A stretch of DNA of 64,000 nucleotides from Zymomonas mobilis (lineage in GTDB: Bacteria; Pseudomonadota; Alphaproteobacteria; Sphingomonadales; Sphingomonadaceae): NCBI RefSeq assembly GCF_006715975.1, contig NZ_VFOF01000001.1, positions 1,705,001-1,769,000 of the forward strand, given 5' to 3'. The notes under the pieces were generated by a model that saw only the letters and a program-made list of their open reading frames with translations, searched no databases and was not told where the DNA came from. Made by a program: the position numbers and the translations under genes. Every line of letters starts with the position of its first letter. Position 1 is the first letter of the stretch. Of the stretch, positions 62,889 to 64,000 are shown piece after piece.

Positions 62889-63542
62889 TCAGGAGGCGGC
62901 TAAGGTTTCAACCAATAACCAGCTTGTTTTGGGTTCCTGTTTGATATTGCGGCTGAATGTCCAGACATCATGGGTTGGCAAAGCATCGGTCGAAGAACCG
63001 GCGATCATAACGCCTTCTTTGTTGCGCAACATGGTAGAAATCCATGCGTCATAGCTGACGGTAATAATGGCATTGTCGCCATCAACCCCCGCCTTTTGAA
63101 CCATGGCTTTATCGATATTAACCAAACGATTTTCCAGATGGTCGCCATCTGCTTCGCGCTTGCCCATGACAAGTTCAAAAGCTTCCAAGACTTCCTTGCT
63201 GACCATATCGACCAGTTTTTTACGGTCATTCTGCCAGAAGGCTTCCAGTATTTTACCGTAGGCGTCCTTCGCCCCTTCGATAAACACTGTCAGGTCGAAA
63301 TGTGCATCACGGCTGACAATCCGCCGAATGCCATCCCATGCTTCGGGTTGGACGACTTCTTCGCGTTTTTTCTCTTCTGTCGCAGGGATTAACAGCGCTG
63401 CATTCGGTTGGGCGGCAACAGCCGATGAGACCTCGGCAGGTTTTGAAAAACTCTGTTCGTGGCCGGTACGACGCCCAAGGACATTGTAAAGCCATCCACA
63501 AAGCCCGGCTGCCACTACCACAAGAACAACGATCTCGACCAC
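62889..63542 (-). CDS. timA: Tim44-domain protein TimA
   Basis: The 217-residue protein has an N-terminal membrane anchor (MVEIVVLVVVAAGLCGWLY), a low-complexity linker and a Tim44-like domain (FDLTVFIEGAKDAYGKILEAF, NRLVNIDKAMVQ, DVWTFSRNIK). Alphaproteobacterial TimA is the relative of the mitochondrial import protein Tim44. The start is GTG 63542 with GGAGG upstream. In the order timA-mltA-smr. In related genomes secB lies divergently upstream; here that side runs off the window. Confidence 0.85.
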   Translation of the reverse strand: MVEIVVLVVVAAGLCGWLYNVLGRRTGHEQSFSKPAEVSSAVAAQPNAALLIPATEEKKREEVVQPEAWDGIRRIVSRDAHFDLTVFIEGAKDAYGKILEAFWQNDRKKLVDMVSKEVLEAFELVMGKREADGDHLENRLVNIDKAMVQKAGVDGDNAIITVSYDAWISTMLRNKEGVMIAGSSTDALPTHDVWTFSRNIKQEPKTSWLLVETLAAS

Positions 63543-64000
63543 TATGCCTCCAAATACAAAATACAGCAGAATTTTATTCCCGCTGAGATATTTAATCTTT
63601 TATATATAGGCAAGATATACGCGCCTTTCAAACGGCATCTGCCCGATCTTTATACATGTTACCGTATTTTTCAGCCCAAATAGCTTAAAAAAGGCACAGG
63701 AAGGGAGGCTTTCTCTGTCAAAACCGGTCGAAAAAAGCTTTGCCTGTAGGATTTTCTTTGAGAAAAACTGATTATTCTCATCGAAATTACATTTTTTTAT
63801 AAAAAACGGATGGGGCAAAGCTGTATTCAGATAGTTTTAGATAACGTATGTAGCATAGTTCCTTTTATTCGACATATTTGATCCCATTATGTCTTTGTGA
63901 GTCAGATCGATATCGAACAAAAGCACCCGCAAATCATTTCTCTTTTATGATCGGGTGTTTTACGCCATCATTTGAAATCATTTTAACCCGAGCAAGGATG
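63543..64000. other. region upstream of timA to the window end
   Basis: 458 bases without a gene I can support. A hairpin lies at 63924-63957 (CACCCG with CGGGTG, inner ATCAT with ATGAT), followed by TTTTA. The last bases read AAGGATG, which could be the ribosome site and start codon (63998) of a plus-strand gene continuing outside. Confidence 0.5.

Overview
The window comes from an alphaproteobacterium of the Sphingomonadales, and almost certainly from Zymomonas mobilis or a close relative. The strongest marker is the iron-dependent alcohol dehydrogenase II (adhB, 18964-20115), with its conserved Asp194/His198/His263/His277 metal site and its Zymomonas-type leader. A hopanoid-type RND transporter (hpnN), a lipoyl-fused pyruvate dehydrogenase E1-beta and the gene orders alr-mlaE-mlaF, carA-carB-greA, eno-ftsB-pdhA-pdhB, dnaG-rpoD and rpmH-rnpA-yidD-yidC-engB fit this group. 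AdhB and its leader differ at many positions from the strain ZM4 sequence as I remember it, so this is probably another strain or subspecies. Strain identity is inference.

Layout. 1-2.9 kb holds the 5' end of a 23S rRNA gene, tRNA-Ala, tRNA-Ile and a 16S rRNA gene, all on the minus strand, with a 23-nt RNase III-type pairing flanking 16S. 2.9-5.1 kb holds small accessory genes (an ABM-family protein, a family 6 uracil/inosine DNA glycosylase, an AT-rich putative lipoprotein, a gene remnant). 5.1-12.8 kb holds gyrB-recF, a bacterioferritin, a Tyr-rich secreted repeat protein and uvrA. 13.1-17.8 kb holds alr-mlaE-mlaF and an M61 peptidase. 17.8-20.2 kb is a 1.2-kb gene-free region followed by adhB. 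20.5-28.5 kb holds dxs-hpnN, thrB-rnhA and a Tat-exported serine hydrolase. 28.6-30.4 kb holds a DUF442 phosphatase-like protein and a secreted NPP-type phosphodiesterase. 30.5-35.1 kb is eno-ftsB-pdhA-pdhB. 35.3-36.9 kb is a yqjD/yqjE-like envelope operon, followed by mlaC. 38-44.5 kb is carA-carB-greA-rhomboid and a yqeY-like gene. 45.3-49.3 kb is dnaG-rpoD, convergent with comM. 51-54.2 kb is rpmH-rnpA-yidD-yidC-engB. 54.3-58.8 kb is an iron-uptake operon under a Fur-box-like site, whose TonB receptor is frameshifted. 59-63.5 kb holds dapE and timA-mltA-smr.

How the genes connect. eno, pdhA, pdhB and adhB cover the end of the Entner-Doudoroff route, from 2-phosphoglycerate to acetyl-CoA and ethanol. 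dxs and hpnN supply and move isoprenoid/hopanoid lipids. mlaE, mlaF and mlaC are parts of a phospholipid transport system split between two loci.

Most notable observations: rpmH lies wholly inside a longer rnpA reading frame, an arrangement known from Thermus; a terminator-like hairpin sits between the rpmH promoter and gene; a hairpin with an anti-Shine-Dalgarno loop lies upstream of adhB; a bacterioferritin keeps its diiron site but has Arg in place of the haem-ligand Met52; and the siderophore receptor is broken by one base in a poly-A run. No CRISPR array, prophage or intact insertion sequence was seen.
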